In this document: positions 5,461 to 13,626 of the stretch, piece by piece | Layout of the letters: each line of letters begins with the position of its first letter | Numbering within the stretch: the first letter of the stretch is position 1 | Virus record (IMG/VR): IMGVR_UViG_3300044619_002061 | Coordinates: 1-20,627 of that record | Origin: a virus | DNA: 20,627 bases | Reading direction: 5' to 3' (one strand) | Notes under the pieces: model-generated | The model's input: the letters and a program-made list of their open reading frames with translations, nothing else | Told to the model about the DNA's origin: nothing | The model's database searches: none | Position numbers and translations under genes: made by a program

Positions 5461-6489
5461 TCAGGGGGTCCAAAGGAGCATGCAGTAGCCAGTTCCGCCC
5501 GTGCCGCCTGCGCCTGACGAATAGGTGCCCGGGCTTGCGCTCATGTAAATCCCGCCGCCCCCGCCGCCTCCTCCGCCACGGATTCCGTTGCCGCCGTTGA
5601 AGGCATTCGCGTTGTCCGCGATGACTGCCGAGTACCCGCCACCGCCGCCGCATCCGGCGAAGATCATGTCCTGCAAGGTGGCGTCTCGTCCTGCGCCAGT
5701 GCCCCCATCGGCTGCAAGATACGCCTCGTACCAGAAGTACCCGGTGCCGCCCGAACCTCCCGTCTGCCGGGACACGCCATCGGTGTTGATCACCCCGCCG
5801 CTTCCTCCCCCGCCGCAGATGTATGGGATGCTTGGGATGTCGTACGAAGAGGTACTCCATTGGCGAGGGAATCGGAATCCGCCGGAGTTCCACCCCGGAG
5901 TGCCGCCGCCATCCTGCCCACGAATCCCAAGCGAGGTGTTTCGCGACAGGCCACCCATCATCATTCCTTCGCCACCGACGCCCTGTCGCTGACCGCCCGA
6001 TCCGGATCCGGGAAGTCCGCCTGCTGCCCAAGCAAGACGCATCAGGTTGGTGTCGTTGGTCAGTGTCAGATTCACGGAGGTCGTACCTCCGGTCGAACCT
6101 CCGTTGCCGAGTCCGGCAGTATTCCTGCCTGCTCCGCCAGCGCCGCCTGCACCAACGATTACTTCAAGCACCATCGGCTTCCGGAGCACGAACTGGTTCG
6201 GGAAGTACCGAAGATCAAAACTGACAAGTGCGGTGCCTCCGCCTCCGCCTCCACCGCCGCCGGTTGTTTCCACTGCGGTATTCCGGGCACCTCCGCCCTG
6301 CCCGCCGCCTCCGCCGCCGAAAGCAAGAATGGTCAGGTAGTTGGCGCCACCAGGAGGACTGATGCGTCTGTATGTGCCGCTCGTGGTGTATTCGTCAACA
6401 CGAATAGCGTTGCTCGTGTTGAGCATCCACAGCCGAGTCGCCAGATCGGACGACTTTCGATCAGGAAAACCGTATATCCCTTGGTTCAC
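5461..6489 (-). CDS. Glycine-rich tail adhesin/fibre protein, 342 aa
   Basis: The preferred start is a GTG at 6489 overlapping the previous stop (GTGA) with GGAG about 10 bases upstream; an ATG at 6519 would force a 34-base overlap. After about 45 residues the sequence follows the phage glycine-rich domain: SGTYRRISPPGGANYLTILAFGG, then alternating beta strands and long Gly runs (up to nine in a row), ending GGTGGTGYCMLLWTP. Such domains form polyglycine-II-like or beta-helical adhesin tips, as in the S16 long-tail-fibre adhesin gp38, and bind host surface receptors. It follows four other fibre-type genes and precedes a fibre-associated microprotein, consistent with a receptor-binding role at the tail tip. 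Confidence 0.82.
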   Translation of the reverse strand: MNQGIYGFPDRKSSDLATRLWMLNTSNAIRVDEYTTSGTYRRISPPGGANYLTILAFGGGGGGQGGGARNTAVETTGGGGGGGGGTALVSFDLRYFPNQFVLRKPMVLEVIVGAGGAGGAGRNTAGLGNGGSTGGTTSVNLTLTNDTNLMRLAWAAGGLPGSGSGGQRQGVGGEGMMMGGLSRNTSLGIRGQDGGGTPGWNSGGFRFPRQWSTSSYDIPSIPYICGGGGSGGVINTDGVSRQTGGSGGTGYFWYEAYLAADGGTGAGRDATLQDMIFAGCGGGGGYSAVIADNANAFNGGNGIRGGGGGGGGGIYMSASPGTYSSGAGGTGGTGYCMLLWTP

Positions 6490-6899
6490 AGCAGCGCAGA
6501 CTCCACGATGACATTCCAAGTTTCGGTGTCGGAGGTGGTTGCGAACAACTTGTTTGCCGTTCCACCGGGCAGCATCATGCCCACGAGTTCCGCAACCTCA
6601 ATCCTGACTGCCGAGACACTGCTGCTCGGAGTGACATTGGGCTTCGGCTTTTCGAGGATCAGTCGCTTGGTTGTCCCGTTGTCAAGAGACACGAAGAAAC
6701 GGAGCATTCCGTTCACGGTGTTTCCCGTTGCGTGACAAGTCACTTTCGTGATTCGCTTGCCGACACCTGCGCCAGCAGTCGCGTTCGGACCTGCCGTGAT
6801 TTCCACGGCATTGGTCGGAGCGGTGCGCGAGGCATCTCCCGTCGTGAGTTGCGAGTACTCAAGGATCGGCTGCGCCGTGTATTGGGCTGATGTCGCCAT
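6486..6899 (-). CDS. Phage structural protein, 137 aa, fibre/tail associated
   Basis: Begins MATSAQYTAQPILEYSQLTTGD, followed by a beta-rich body: NAVEITAGPNATAGAGVGKRI, KVTCHATGNTVNGMLRFFVS, then KRLILEKPKPNV and a C-terminal SDTETWNVIVES strand. The order 'start strand, TA-G-P/N-A-x-G loop, G-M-x-R-F-F/x-S-x-D' is frequent in small virion proteins coded within tail fibre clusters of metagenomic siphoviruses. A weak ribosome site (AGGA) lies ahead of the ATG. No enzymatic or membrane feature. I infer a beta-sandwich tail or fibre accessory protein. Confidence 0.7.
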   Translation of the reverse strand: MATSAQYTAQPILEYSQLTTGDASRTAPTNAVEITAGPNATAGAGVGKRITKVTCHATGNTVNGMLRFFVSLDNGTTKRLILEKPKPNVTPSSSVSAVRIEVAELVGMMLPGGTANKLFATTSDTETWNVIVESALL

Positions 6900-6908
6900 G
6901 TCGGGATC

Positions 6909-7598
6909 CTAGATGATGCCTGCGTTGAACAGCAGGAAGTCAGGCACGGAACCGCTGCCGCTCGGTGTTGACCACGAAAGCGTGCCCGTGCCGTTGGTCG
7001 TGAGGACTTGCCCGTTGCTCCCTGCGGTGGCAGGCAAAGTCAGAAAGACATTGGAAGTGATCTCGTTTGCGGCTAGAAGCGTTACAGAGTGCGACTGATT
7101 GGCGTCCCAAAGTGAAATCTGCGGGGCTCGCAGACCGACTTCCGCAGTGAACTCTGTGGCCTCACAGGCAATCCTGTTATTGGCTTCATCCACGACGAAC
7201 CGGATGCTGTCTCGTTGAAGCAGACCGTCCCCGATCACCACCTTGCCGCCGTTTGCCTGCATCAAGTTCAACTGTCGTGAACTGTTTCCGGTACGGGCGA
7301 TGGTCGTATGCGTCGTGTCGTTTGTGACTTGCAGCGAACCAGCCGTCAGCGTGCCTGCCGATGCATCGAAGGTGAGGGTGCTGCTGTCCGTGAGTGCCCC
7401 GGTTGACGAAGACAACTGGATGCGGGTCGATGCGCCGCTGTTGCTGCTTGCCGCACGGCGCGTCAACTCATGCGTGTTCGTGCCGTCCCCGACGAACAGC
7501 GTCTTGTCGGTCGTGTTGACGGCAAGTTCCCCGGCCTGCAATCCCGATGGGACTGCGCTTGCCGTGGAACTGCGCTTGGTGCGGATCGTGTTCGGCAT
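6909..7598 (-). CDS. Tail fibre protein 2, 229 aa, shares N-terminus with the large fibre
   Basis: Starts MPNTIRTKRSSTASAVPSG then LQAGELAVNTTDKTLFVGDG, the N-terminal fibre module 'RIKR...L-x-x-GELA-x-N...TL-(F/Y)-G' used by many tail fibre proteins. The next gene upstream, the 711-aa fibre, starts with the same module, and the first 29 coding bases match at all but two. The rest is beta-repeat-like (ASTRIQLSSSTGALTDSSTLTF, LNLMQANGGKVVIGDG) and ends with the fibre motif GSNGQVLTTNGTGTLSWST. It starts three bases after the preceding stop and has no Shine-Dalgarno, so it probably depends on coupling. Likely a shorter paralogous receptor-binding or fibre-extension protein. Confidence 0.82.
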   Translation of the reverse strand: MPNTIRTKRSSTASAVPSGLQAGELAVNTTDKTLFVGDGTNTHELTRRAASSNSGASTRIQLSSSTGALTDSSTLTFDASAGTLTAGSLQVTNDTTHTTIARTGNSSRQLNLMQANGGKVVIGDGLLQRDSIRFVVDEANNRIACEATEFTAEVGLRAPQISLWDANQSHSVTLLAANEITSNVFLTLPATAGSNGQVLTTNGTGTLSWSTPSGSGSVPDFLLFNAGII

Positions 7599-7601
7599 GA
7601 A

Positions 7602-9737
7602 TCAGAAGGTACCGCCGTCAAGGACGATGCCGTCGATGGTGCCGCCCGTGATGCTCACATTGGACGCCGCCTGCGTGGACATCGTGCCGAGCCCGGTGAT
7701 GTCCGTGTTCGGGATCGTGGCCGCAGCGGTCATCGCGCTCGTGCCGTTGCCCTTCACATAGCCCGTGAGCGTGGTCGCCCCCGTGCCGCCGAACCCGACC
7801 GCAAGGGTTGCGGACAGCCCTGCCGCAGTGCCCGTGATGTTGCTGTCAAGGAAAGCGAAGGTCTTGGTGGACGAAACGCTGTTTCGGAACTTGATCGCCG
7901 TGCCCGTAGACCACACATCGCCCGCAACAGGCGAGGTTGGATCGATGCCCGTGGCGATGTTGAAGGAAGCGTCCGAAGCGGTCGATGCAGCAAAGAAGAC
8001 TTCGCCGACCGTCAGCGTCCCGGCCTTGACGAAATCCGTTCCGGCGGTCGCCGTGAGGATCGCGCTCGTGCCGTTGCCCTTCAGCAGCGCACCCGCCGTG
8101 AAAGAGGTTGCGCCCGTGCCGCCCTGCGCCGGGGACACGGTGGCGGTGAGGTTGCCAAGGTCTGCCCACAGGATGCGGTTGTTCTTGGACGCATCGCGCA
8201 GGAACAGGTTGCCGCCGTTGTTCCAAAAGTCACCCGTGACCGGGGAAGTGGGATCCTGAGTGCCCTGCGGGATGTTGTAAGGCGCGGTGGTGTCACTCGC
8301 CTTCATCGTGATCTTGCCCGACATGGTGCCGCCGCTGCTGCGCGACAGGGCACCATCGGCGACATCCTTTGCGGCCTTGACGGCGGTAGCGGTCGCCGCA
8401 AGCGTGCTCGAAGTCGTGGATGCAGAATCCGTCAACTGCACGATGCCCGCTGCCGAGGTAGACGCGACTACCGCCGGGGAGGTCGTGACCGAAGTGACAC
8501 GGCCATAGCCATCGGTGGCAACCGCCGACACGAACGAAGTGCCTGCGGAGCCCGTGGGCGTGGTCGTGGTGACGGTCGCAAGGTCAACGCCGGAACCGCT
8601 GACGGCAATCCGGGCCGCGTTCGCGGACAGCACGGACAGCGTGTTGCCCGTCTTGGTCAGGCCGTTGCCTGCCGTGATCTGACCCGCACCGCTGAACTGC
8701 GTGAAGGTGATGGCCGTCGTGCCGACTGTGATCGGCTCGTTGGTCGTGCAGATCCATCCTGAGTCTGCGTTGGTGGATCCTTCCTCAACGAACTCAAAGG
8801 ACGCCGGGAACTCCGACGCCTGATCCATGTCCGTGGCGCGAGTCAGCACGAACGGCGCTCCGGCGCTGCCCGTGTTCGTCACGACATAGACACCGTTCTG
8901 AAGTTGCGACGCATCCTGATTCTTGACGAGGATGCGGTCGTTCGTAGCGACCGTAACTCCATCGACGGTCAGCGCCCCGTTCGCGGTTGCCGTCAGGGTT
9001 GCGCCGACACCGCTGCTGCCGTTTGCGTAGGTGCAGGTCGGAAGCGCCGCAGCGGTAGCCATTCGGCACGAGGTGTGCGTGTGGATGCCCTGCGCGGTCG
9101 TATCGACATAGTTCTTCGTTGCGGCATCCGAAGCGTTGATCGGCTCGGACAGGCTCGTGATTCTGAAGTTCGACAGCGACAGGTTGCCGCCGATGTTCAG
9201 GAAGTTGATCGACGGGACATCGTCAGCGACCAGTGCGCGGAAAGTCGGCGCCGCACTAGAACCAATGCTCGGTCCGGCGAAAATCTGATTCGCTGGTTGC
9301 GCGGCAAGCGTGCCCGTCAGAGTGCCCGAGGTCGTGACCGGGCTGTTGGAGACCGAGATGAAGGACGGGAGCGACAGGCCGACGCTCGTGACCGTGCCCG
9401 TGCCGAATCCGGTGGTCTTGGAAACGACGAACGCGGTGGTGGCGACCGTTGTGTCGTTGCTGCCCGTGCCCGGAGTCGTGGCGGTCGCCGACGATCCGAG
9501 GCTGACGGTGCCGCTGAAGGTCTTGTTCCCGGTGATCGTCTGCGTCTCTGCCAGCGCGACAAACGAACCGACGCCTGCGATAGCGGGGCGAGTAGTCGCC
9601 ACTCCGCTGCCGTTGTCGCCGCGCCCGTAGTACAGCGTGTTGTCCACATCGTTGAATGCGAGCTCGCCTGACTGAAGGCTGGCGGGTGCCCCGGCATTTC
9701 CGGTGTTTCTGCGCTTGATGCGAATCGTGTTCGGCAT
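7602..9737 (-). CDS. Large tail fibre protein, 711 aa
   Basis: N-terminal module MPNTIRIKRR...LQSGELAFNDVDNTLYYG (1-40), likely docking to the tail. Then DAATKNYVD (204-212), typical of phage fibres; a beta domain with ALTVDGVTVATNDRILVKNQ (255-274) and NGVYVV; SVLSANAARIAVS; and two tandem modules at about 471-571 and 572-672, each with DPTSPV-x-GD-x-W and GGTGAT...KGNGTSA. It ends DGGTF. Ser/Thr/Ala/Gly-rich repetitive composition fits a trimeric beta-structured fibre. AGGAG precedes the ATG at 9737. The upstream 121-aa gene also ends in DGGTF, and its junction with this gene is repeated at the next boundary. Host-recognition fibre is a confident class call; the receptor is unknown. Confidence 0.88.
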   Translation of the reverse strand: MPNTIRIKRRNTGNAGAPASLQSGELAFNDVDNTLYYGRGDNGSGVATTRPAIAGVGSFVALAETQTITGNKTFSGTVSLGSSATATTPGTGSNDTTVATTAFVVSKTTGFGTGTVTSVGLSLPSFISVSNSPVTTSGTLTGTLAAQPANQIFAGPSIGSSAAPTFRALVADDVPSINFLNIGGNLSLSNFRITSLSEPINASDAATKNYVDTTAQGIHTHTSCRMATAAALPTCTYANGSSGVGATLTATANGALTVDGVTVATNDRILVKNQDASQLQNGVYVVTNTGSAGAPFVLTRATDMDQASEFPASFEFVEEGSTNADSGWICTTNEPITVGTTAITFTQFSGAGQITAGNGLTKTGNTLSVLSANAARIAVSGSGVDLATVTTTTPTGSAGTSFVSAVATDGYGRVTSVTTSPAVVASTSAAGIVQLTDSASTTSSTLAATATAVKAAKDVADGALSRSSGGTMSGKITMKASDTTAPYNIPQGTQDPTSPVTGDFWNNGGNLFLRDASKNNRILWADLGNLTATVSPAQGGTGATSFTAGALLKGNGTSAILTATAGTDFVKAGTLTVGEVFFAASTASDASFNIATGIDPTSPVAGDVWSTGTAIKFRNSVSSTKTFAFLDSNITGTAAGLSATLAVGFGGTGATTLTGYVKGNGTSAMTAAATIPNTDITGLGTMSTQAASNVSITGGTIDGIVLDGGTF

Positions 9738-9749
9738 GGTCTGCTCCTA

Positions 9750-10115
9750 TCAGAAGGTTCCGCCGTCTGTCAGCGTTTCCTTGGGGTTGTTTGCAAATGC
9801 TGCTGCGGCATTAGCGTAAATGAGAACATCGCCATCCTGTGGGTTGGTGATGGCGAAATAGCCGGAATCCCCCGTGAACTCAATCCAATCCTGATTGCCT
9901 ACGCCGCCTACGAGCGAGTAGTACTTCTCGGTCGAGATGACGTACACGATCATTCCCTGCTGCCTTCTGGCGGAAGGGATGTCGTTGCGAGCCGTGATGT
10001 CCGCGACCGTCCGAAGGCCCCCAAGCCCGTACTGCGGATCCGTGACGGGATACGTATCGCTCGTCGATGACGGCGCGATCGGCCCTGACAGCGGGACTGT
10101 TCCTGCGATGGGCAT
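9750..10115 (-). CDS. Tail fibre-type protein, 121 aa
   Basis: Starts MPIAGTVPLSGPIAPSSTSD, then YPVTDPQYGLGGLRTVADIT, ARNDIPSARRQQGMIVYVI and YYSLVGG, the 'VTD-x-x-x-GLGG-x-R-x-VAD...IP-x-xRR-x-x-GM-x-V' pattern found in phage adhesin and fibre proteins. The end is KETLTDGGTF, the same DGGTF as the large fibre. It begins two bases after the stop of the 452-aa fibre gene. Probably a small fibre subunit or a detached fibre domain. No ribosome site is obvious; coupling is likely. Confidence 0.78.
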   Translation of the reverse strand: MPIAGTVPLSGPIAPSSTSDTYPVTDPQYGLGGLRTVADITARNDIPSARRQQGMIVYVISTEKYYSLVGGVGNQDWIEFTGDSGYFAITNPQDGDVLIYANAAAAFANNPKETLTDGGTF

Positions 10116-10117
10116 GG

Positions 10118-11476
10118 TTACGAAGTCGGGTTCACCACGATGGTGATGGCGTCGCTGAGCGAGTTGGTTGCCTTGTACCGCTTGTACGTCGAGCTCACGC
10201 CGTAGGCGTTCGTCAGGTTCACGGTCGTGACCGGATCCTGCGCGAGAGCGTTGCCGCCGTACTTCAGGCCGTAGTACGGGGCATCGTTGTTCAGCGTGTA
10301 CGAGTCATGGATGAACAGGTAGAAGAATCCGGCTCCTGCACCGACCGAGGCAGAGAAGTTCGTCGGACCCTGCGCCGCCGTGGTCTGAAGCAGGGCTCCG
10401 CTGTTCGTGCCAGTGATGTCAAACGTCGGGGTCGTCAGGTTCGCGTTCGTGGACTTGCCGAAGTACCAACGCGAGTACCAAGCGCGGTCGATGTCGGCGG
10501 GCGTTGTTGAGCCCTGCTGCTGAGTCGCGGACAGCCGGATCTTGATCGTGTTCTGCGTGCGCGGCAGCGTTGGAATCGTGAACGCCGGATAGGTAATCGG
10601 CGTCGAAAGCGTGGTCGCATTGAATCCCGATGCGATCTGCGTCGCGAATCCCGTCGGGTCTGTGAACGTCACCGTACCGCTGCCTGCGACCCAGTTGCCG
10701 CTCGGGCCGTTGATCGTCCAAGATGCCGTGCTCGTCGTCGGGAAGATCTGCCCGATCTCGTACACGGACTGCACCCCGGACGCCGCGAAGTTCGAGAACG
10801 AGACGGTCTGGTACGGGTACAGGATCCTCTCGAGGACATCAATGGCCGTTTCCCCGGACGGGATGATCGTCCCGGCCGGAACGCCAGAAAGGTTCGTCGC
10901 GACCGTAGGCGTCGAGTCTGACCACGGCACGATCCGGGTGTCGTCCGCACGCACGGCCTTCGTGGAGCTCGACGCTCCGTTCGCCGCGAAATCCACGGCG
11001 AACGATGGGTTGTCCTTGACATCTCCGCCACCCGTCAGGCCTGTTCCTGCAGTCACAGTCGCCGTAGCAGGAACTACCGCGTTTGGATCTACGATCAGGG
11101 AGCCGCCGCTCAACTTCAAGCCGCTGCCAACGGTCAGTTGCTCACTCGGGCCCGTTCCGGTGGTGGATCGACCGATGAGTCGAGCGCTCGTCATCCCGAG
11201 CAGATCAGTCGGGCCAAGCGTGACCGCCCCGGTCCGGCTGTTCACGGAGTCAACAGCCCCTCCGCCGCCCTGCTGATTCACCCATTCCGTGTCGTAGTCC
11301 GCTCCGGAGGCCTTCGCGAGCACCTGTCCCGTTGCGCCGCCTGCCGGGATTCCGACTCCGGGCTGACCGGAAGCGATCGTGACCTCGACCTCGATTGGCG
11401 TGACCGCGACGGTGACGTTCGTTCCGTCAACCGTCACCTCCGCGTCTCCGGTCGTCGTTACGGAGACATCAGGCAT
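10118..11476 (-). CDS. Tail fibre protein, 452 aa
   Basis: N-terminal about 45 residues are Val/Thr-rich strands (DAEVTVDGTNVTVAVTPIEV), then the recurring fibre motif GGATGQVLAKASGADYDTEW (about 47-66), a Gly run, VNSRTGAVTL (79-87), a GSGLKLSGGSLIVDP beta-repeat and GTGLTGGGDV. Residues 210-330 look like an Ig/beta-sandwich region, and the C-terminus has aromatic FFYLFIHDSYTLNN and APYYGLKYGG followed by a final strand. Such mosaics are typical of phage fibres or side-tail proteins. It starts two bases after the 109-aa gene. Fibre class is firm; receptor and assembly partner are not known. Confidence 0.84.
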   Translation of the reverse strand: MPDVSVTTTGDAEVTVDGTNVTVAVTPIEVEVTIASGQPGVGIPAGGATGQVLAKASGADYDTEWVNQQGGGGAVDSVNSRTGAVTLGPTDLLGMTSARLIGRSTTGTGPSEQLTVGSGLKLSGGSLIVDPNAVVPATATVTAGTGLTGGGDVKDNPSFAVDFAANGASSSTKAVRADDTRIVPWSDSTPTVATNLSGVPAGTIIPSGETAIDVLERILYPYQTVSFSNFAASGVQSVYEIGQIFPTTSTASWTINGPSGNWVAGSGTVTFTDPTGFATQIASGFNATTLSTPITYPAFTIPTLPRTQNTIKIRLSATQQQGSTTPADIDRAWYSRWYFGKSTNANLTTPTFDITGTNSGALLQTTAAQGPTNFSASVGAGAGFFYLFIHDSYTLNNDAPYYGLKYGGNALAQDPVTTVNLTNAYGVSSTYKRYKATNSLSDAITIVVNPTS

Positions 11477-11478
11477 CG

Positions 11479-11808
11479 TCAGCCTGCCTTCGGGTTGACC
11501 TGAACGTAGCCGTTCGAGATGTAGCGGCGCACGATGTTGCCAGCCCAGAGGATGTCGAAGTCGTACCTGCCGTTCCCTGTCTCAAACGCCGCCGTCAAGG
11601 TGGACGGGACGGTGAGCACCTTCTGATTGCTCGTCGCGCCTGCGCTGATGTAGTTGTCGGTCGTCGCGACCAAGAACGCATCGTCGTTCTTCATCGCGCA
11701 CGTGATTCGCCAGCCTGTCGCCGTCTCGATCAGCGGCACGCCCGTGACGGTGATAGTGACCTGATAGGTCGCCCCCTGCTCGAAGATGATGTTCCAGCGC
11801 TGCTGCAT
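11479..11808 (-). CDS. Small beta-rich baseplate/fibre protein, 109 aa
   Basis: Preceded by GGAGG at proper spacing (minus strand, between 11809 and 11822). Begins MQQRWNIIFEQGATYQVTIT, then PLIETATGWRITCAMKNDDAF and DILWAGNIVRRYISNGYVQV. The 'F-x-QGAT(Y/F)...GW-x-x-x-x-x-x-R/K' pattern is like N-terminal domains of baseplate upper proteins and of small virion proteins coded just ahead of fibre genes. Entirely beta in appearance, no TM. It may adapt the fibre to the tail tip; that is inference from location and fold-like features. Confidence 0.7.
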   Translation of the reverse strand: MQQRWNIIFEQGATYQVTITVTGVPLIETATGWRITCAMKNDDAFLVATTDNYISAGATSNQKVLTVPSTLTAAFETGNGRYDFDILWAGNIVRRYISNGYVQVNPKAG

Positions 11809-11826
11809 TCCATCCTCCGCTGCGGT

Positions 11827-13626
11827 TCAGGGCTGCACGCATACTACGCGGACGGCGTTCGGCATCGAGAACCAGAACGCGGGACCTTCGGCGGCAGTCA
11901 TGGGTGGATCGGTTCGGGCGGTCCGGAACTGCTCAACCATCTCGACGATGGTGCCCGTGCTGATCGGCTCCGCCTCGATGTCCGCATTCGCGTAGTCGTT
12001 CTGGTACACGCCGGGGGCGATGACGTTGCCGGGATTGCTCGCACCGAGGTAGGTGTTCCCGCCCTCCGCCATGTTCCGGGCGTGCCCTGTCCGGGCGTAC
12101 GCGCCCATCGAGGCCGAAGGAGCGGGATCCGTTTCCGGCGGGACCTGAGGCTCTACCTCCGTGAAGGTGTATCGCCACTTCCACGGCGCGAGCTCCGTGG
12201 CCCCGGTGATGCGCGCAGGGAACACGCGGGTGTTCGGGGGCGGCACGTCGATGATCGTGGCTCCGACGCAGTTTCGGTATGCCTGAGCCTTGCCCTTGGC
12301 GGTCACGATCTGGCTCGGTTCCGACCACGCCTCGCCGGACAGCCCAAAGCGCCAATCCGACTGATCGCACTCCGACACGGTGAACGGCGACATCTCCCCG
12401 TCGATCTCCGCGATGCGATAGGTCACGCACCCGATCTGCCCGAGGTTCTGCTCGGGCGTCTGGCCATGCTGCGGCTTGTACGACGGAAGCCATCCTGCCC
12501 AGACCGTGCGGCCGAAGGGGATCTTGGTGTACCGCTCGAGGTAGTCGGTGCGAATGGACGCCGCAAGCGCCACCGGATTCCAGCCGGGGAAGGTCGTGAG
12601 CGTCGAGCCGTCTGCGCCGGAGCAGACCACTGCGGCATCCGGGATGAATCCCTGCCCCTTGTCGAGCGGCGCACGCGGCCATGTCGGGATGTCCCCTGCC
12701 GTGTACAGGAAGGAGTAGGGGAAGTTCTCCTGCGTGGCTGGCGTCACGAGCTCCGAGCAGTTGTCGTAGACGGTCAGGCCCTCGATTGATCGGTTCGGCA
12801 GCACGACGCTGCACGATGCGGGTGCGCGGTGCGTGTACCCGTACTGCGACCAGAGGTTCACCATCGGGTCCGTTCCGCCTGCCGGGTCGTTCGTCGCCTG
12901 TCCTCCGCCACAGATGGCGAGGCGGTATGCGTTCATTGCCGCGTCATACTTCGATTGCAGGTCGTCCCGCAGCCGGAAGCGAACGTGCTCTCCGTCCGCG
13001 ACGATGATCTGCCTCGTCGCCACGGCGATTGCATCGAGAATGGTCGCGAGGGACACCGTAGGAGAACCGATCAGGTCGGACAGCCTTCGGATGTAGGGCG
13101 TGGCCGGGGCCGTGAAGTGCGCCGGCATCTGCAGGTTGTTGGCCGTGGCCCAAGAGTCGATCGCCAGCAGCAGGTCGTCGTACGACGTAACCGAATCCAG
13201 TTGCCATCGGCCGTCGGACGACCACATGAACGAGAACTGAGATCCCGTCAGCGCCGCAGCGCTGTACCGCCAATACCACCTCTCGTCCACGAGCTCGAGC
13301 AGCACGGGTCCGCCCGACTGCCGCCAGAGAAAGGGTTGAGGAGGACGGACATACAGATCCTTGATCTCGATCTGCCTGCCGCTTGAGTCCTCGAGGAACA
13401 GATGAACCTTGTCGTGCGAGAACACCGTCGCGATCTGCGTGCTCGCGACGAGGCACGAGATCCGCGTGTGCCGAGTCATGCCAACAGGCACGGAAACGCT
13501 GAACAGGTCGCTCTCTGGGATGCCGATCTGCCCTGCGATCTCCCGCATCTTGGCGTCCGGCAGCAGGATCGGAACGATCGGGGCGTTCTGAGAGTGTCCG
13601 ACCTTGATGTACGCCTTGAGGGTCAT
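11827..13626 (-). CDS. Large tail/baseplate protein B, 599 aa
   Basis: ATG overlaps the stop of the 620-aa gene (ATGA). The N-terminal 110 residues are beta-rich (HTRISCLVASTQIATVFSHD, VHLFLEDSSGRQIEIKDLYV). The next 100 carry a helical/aromatic region (ELVDERWYWRYSAAALTGSQ, YDDLLLAIDSWATANNLQMP), followed by VADGEHVRFRLRDDLQSKYD, resembling hub-type domain organisation. The second half has many loops and aromatics. The last 60 residues (MAEGGNTYLGAS..., PAFWFSMPNAVRVVCVQP) look like a virion surface end. No family is confidently recognised. Its place between another large tail protein and the fibres suggests a tail-tip or baseplate hub component. Confidence 0.68.
   Translation of the reverse strand: MTLKAYIKVGHSQNAPIVPILLPDAKMREIAGQIGIPESDLFSVSVPVGMTRHTRISCLVASTQIATVFSHDKVHLFLEDSSGRQIEIKDLYVRPPQPFLWRQSGGPVLLELVDERWYWRYSAAALTGSQFSFMWSSDGRWQLDSVTSYDDLLLAIDSWATANNLQMPAHFTAPATPYIRRLSDLIGSPTVSLATILDAIAVATRQIIVADGEHVRFRLRDDLQSKYDAAMNAYRLAICGGGQATNDPAGGTDPMVNLWSQYGYTHRAPASCSVVLPNRSIEGLTVYDNCSELVTPATQENFPYSFLYTAGDIPTWPRAPLDKGQGFIPDAAVVCSGADGSTLTTFPGWNPVALAASIRTDYLERYTKIPFGRTVWAGWLPSYKPQHGQTPEQNLGQIGCVTYRIAEIDGEMSPFTVSECDQSDWRFGLSGEAWSEPSQIVTAKGKAQAYRNCVGATIIDVPPPNTRVFPARITGATELAPWKWRYTFTEVEPQVPPETDPAPSASMGAYARTGHARNMAEGGNTYLGASNPGNVIAPGVYQNDYANADIEAEPISTGTIVEMVEQFRTARTDPPMTAAEGPAFWFSMPNAVRVVCVQP

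Noticed and set aside
7470-8762. 430-codon plus-strand frame inside the large fibre gene
   Set aside because: It is the antisense of a Ser/Thr/Ala/Gly-rich fibre gene, giving an Arg/Gly-rich translation; not a gene.
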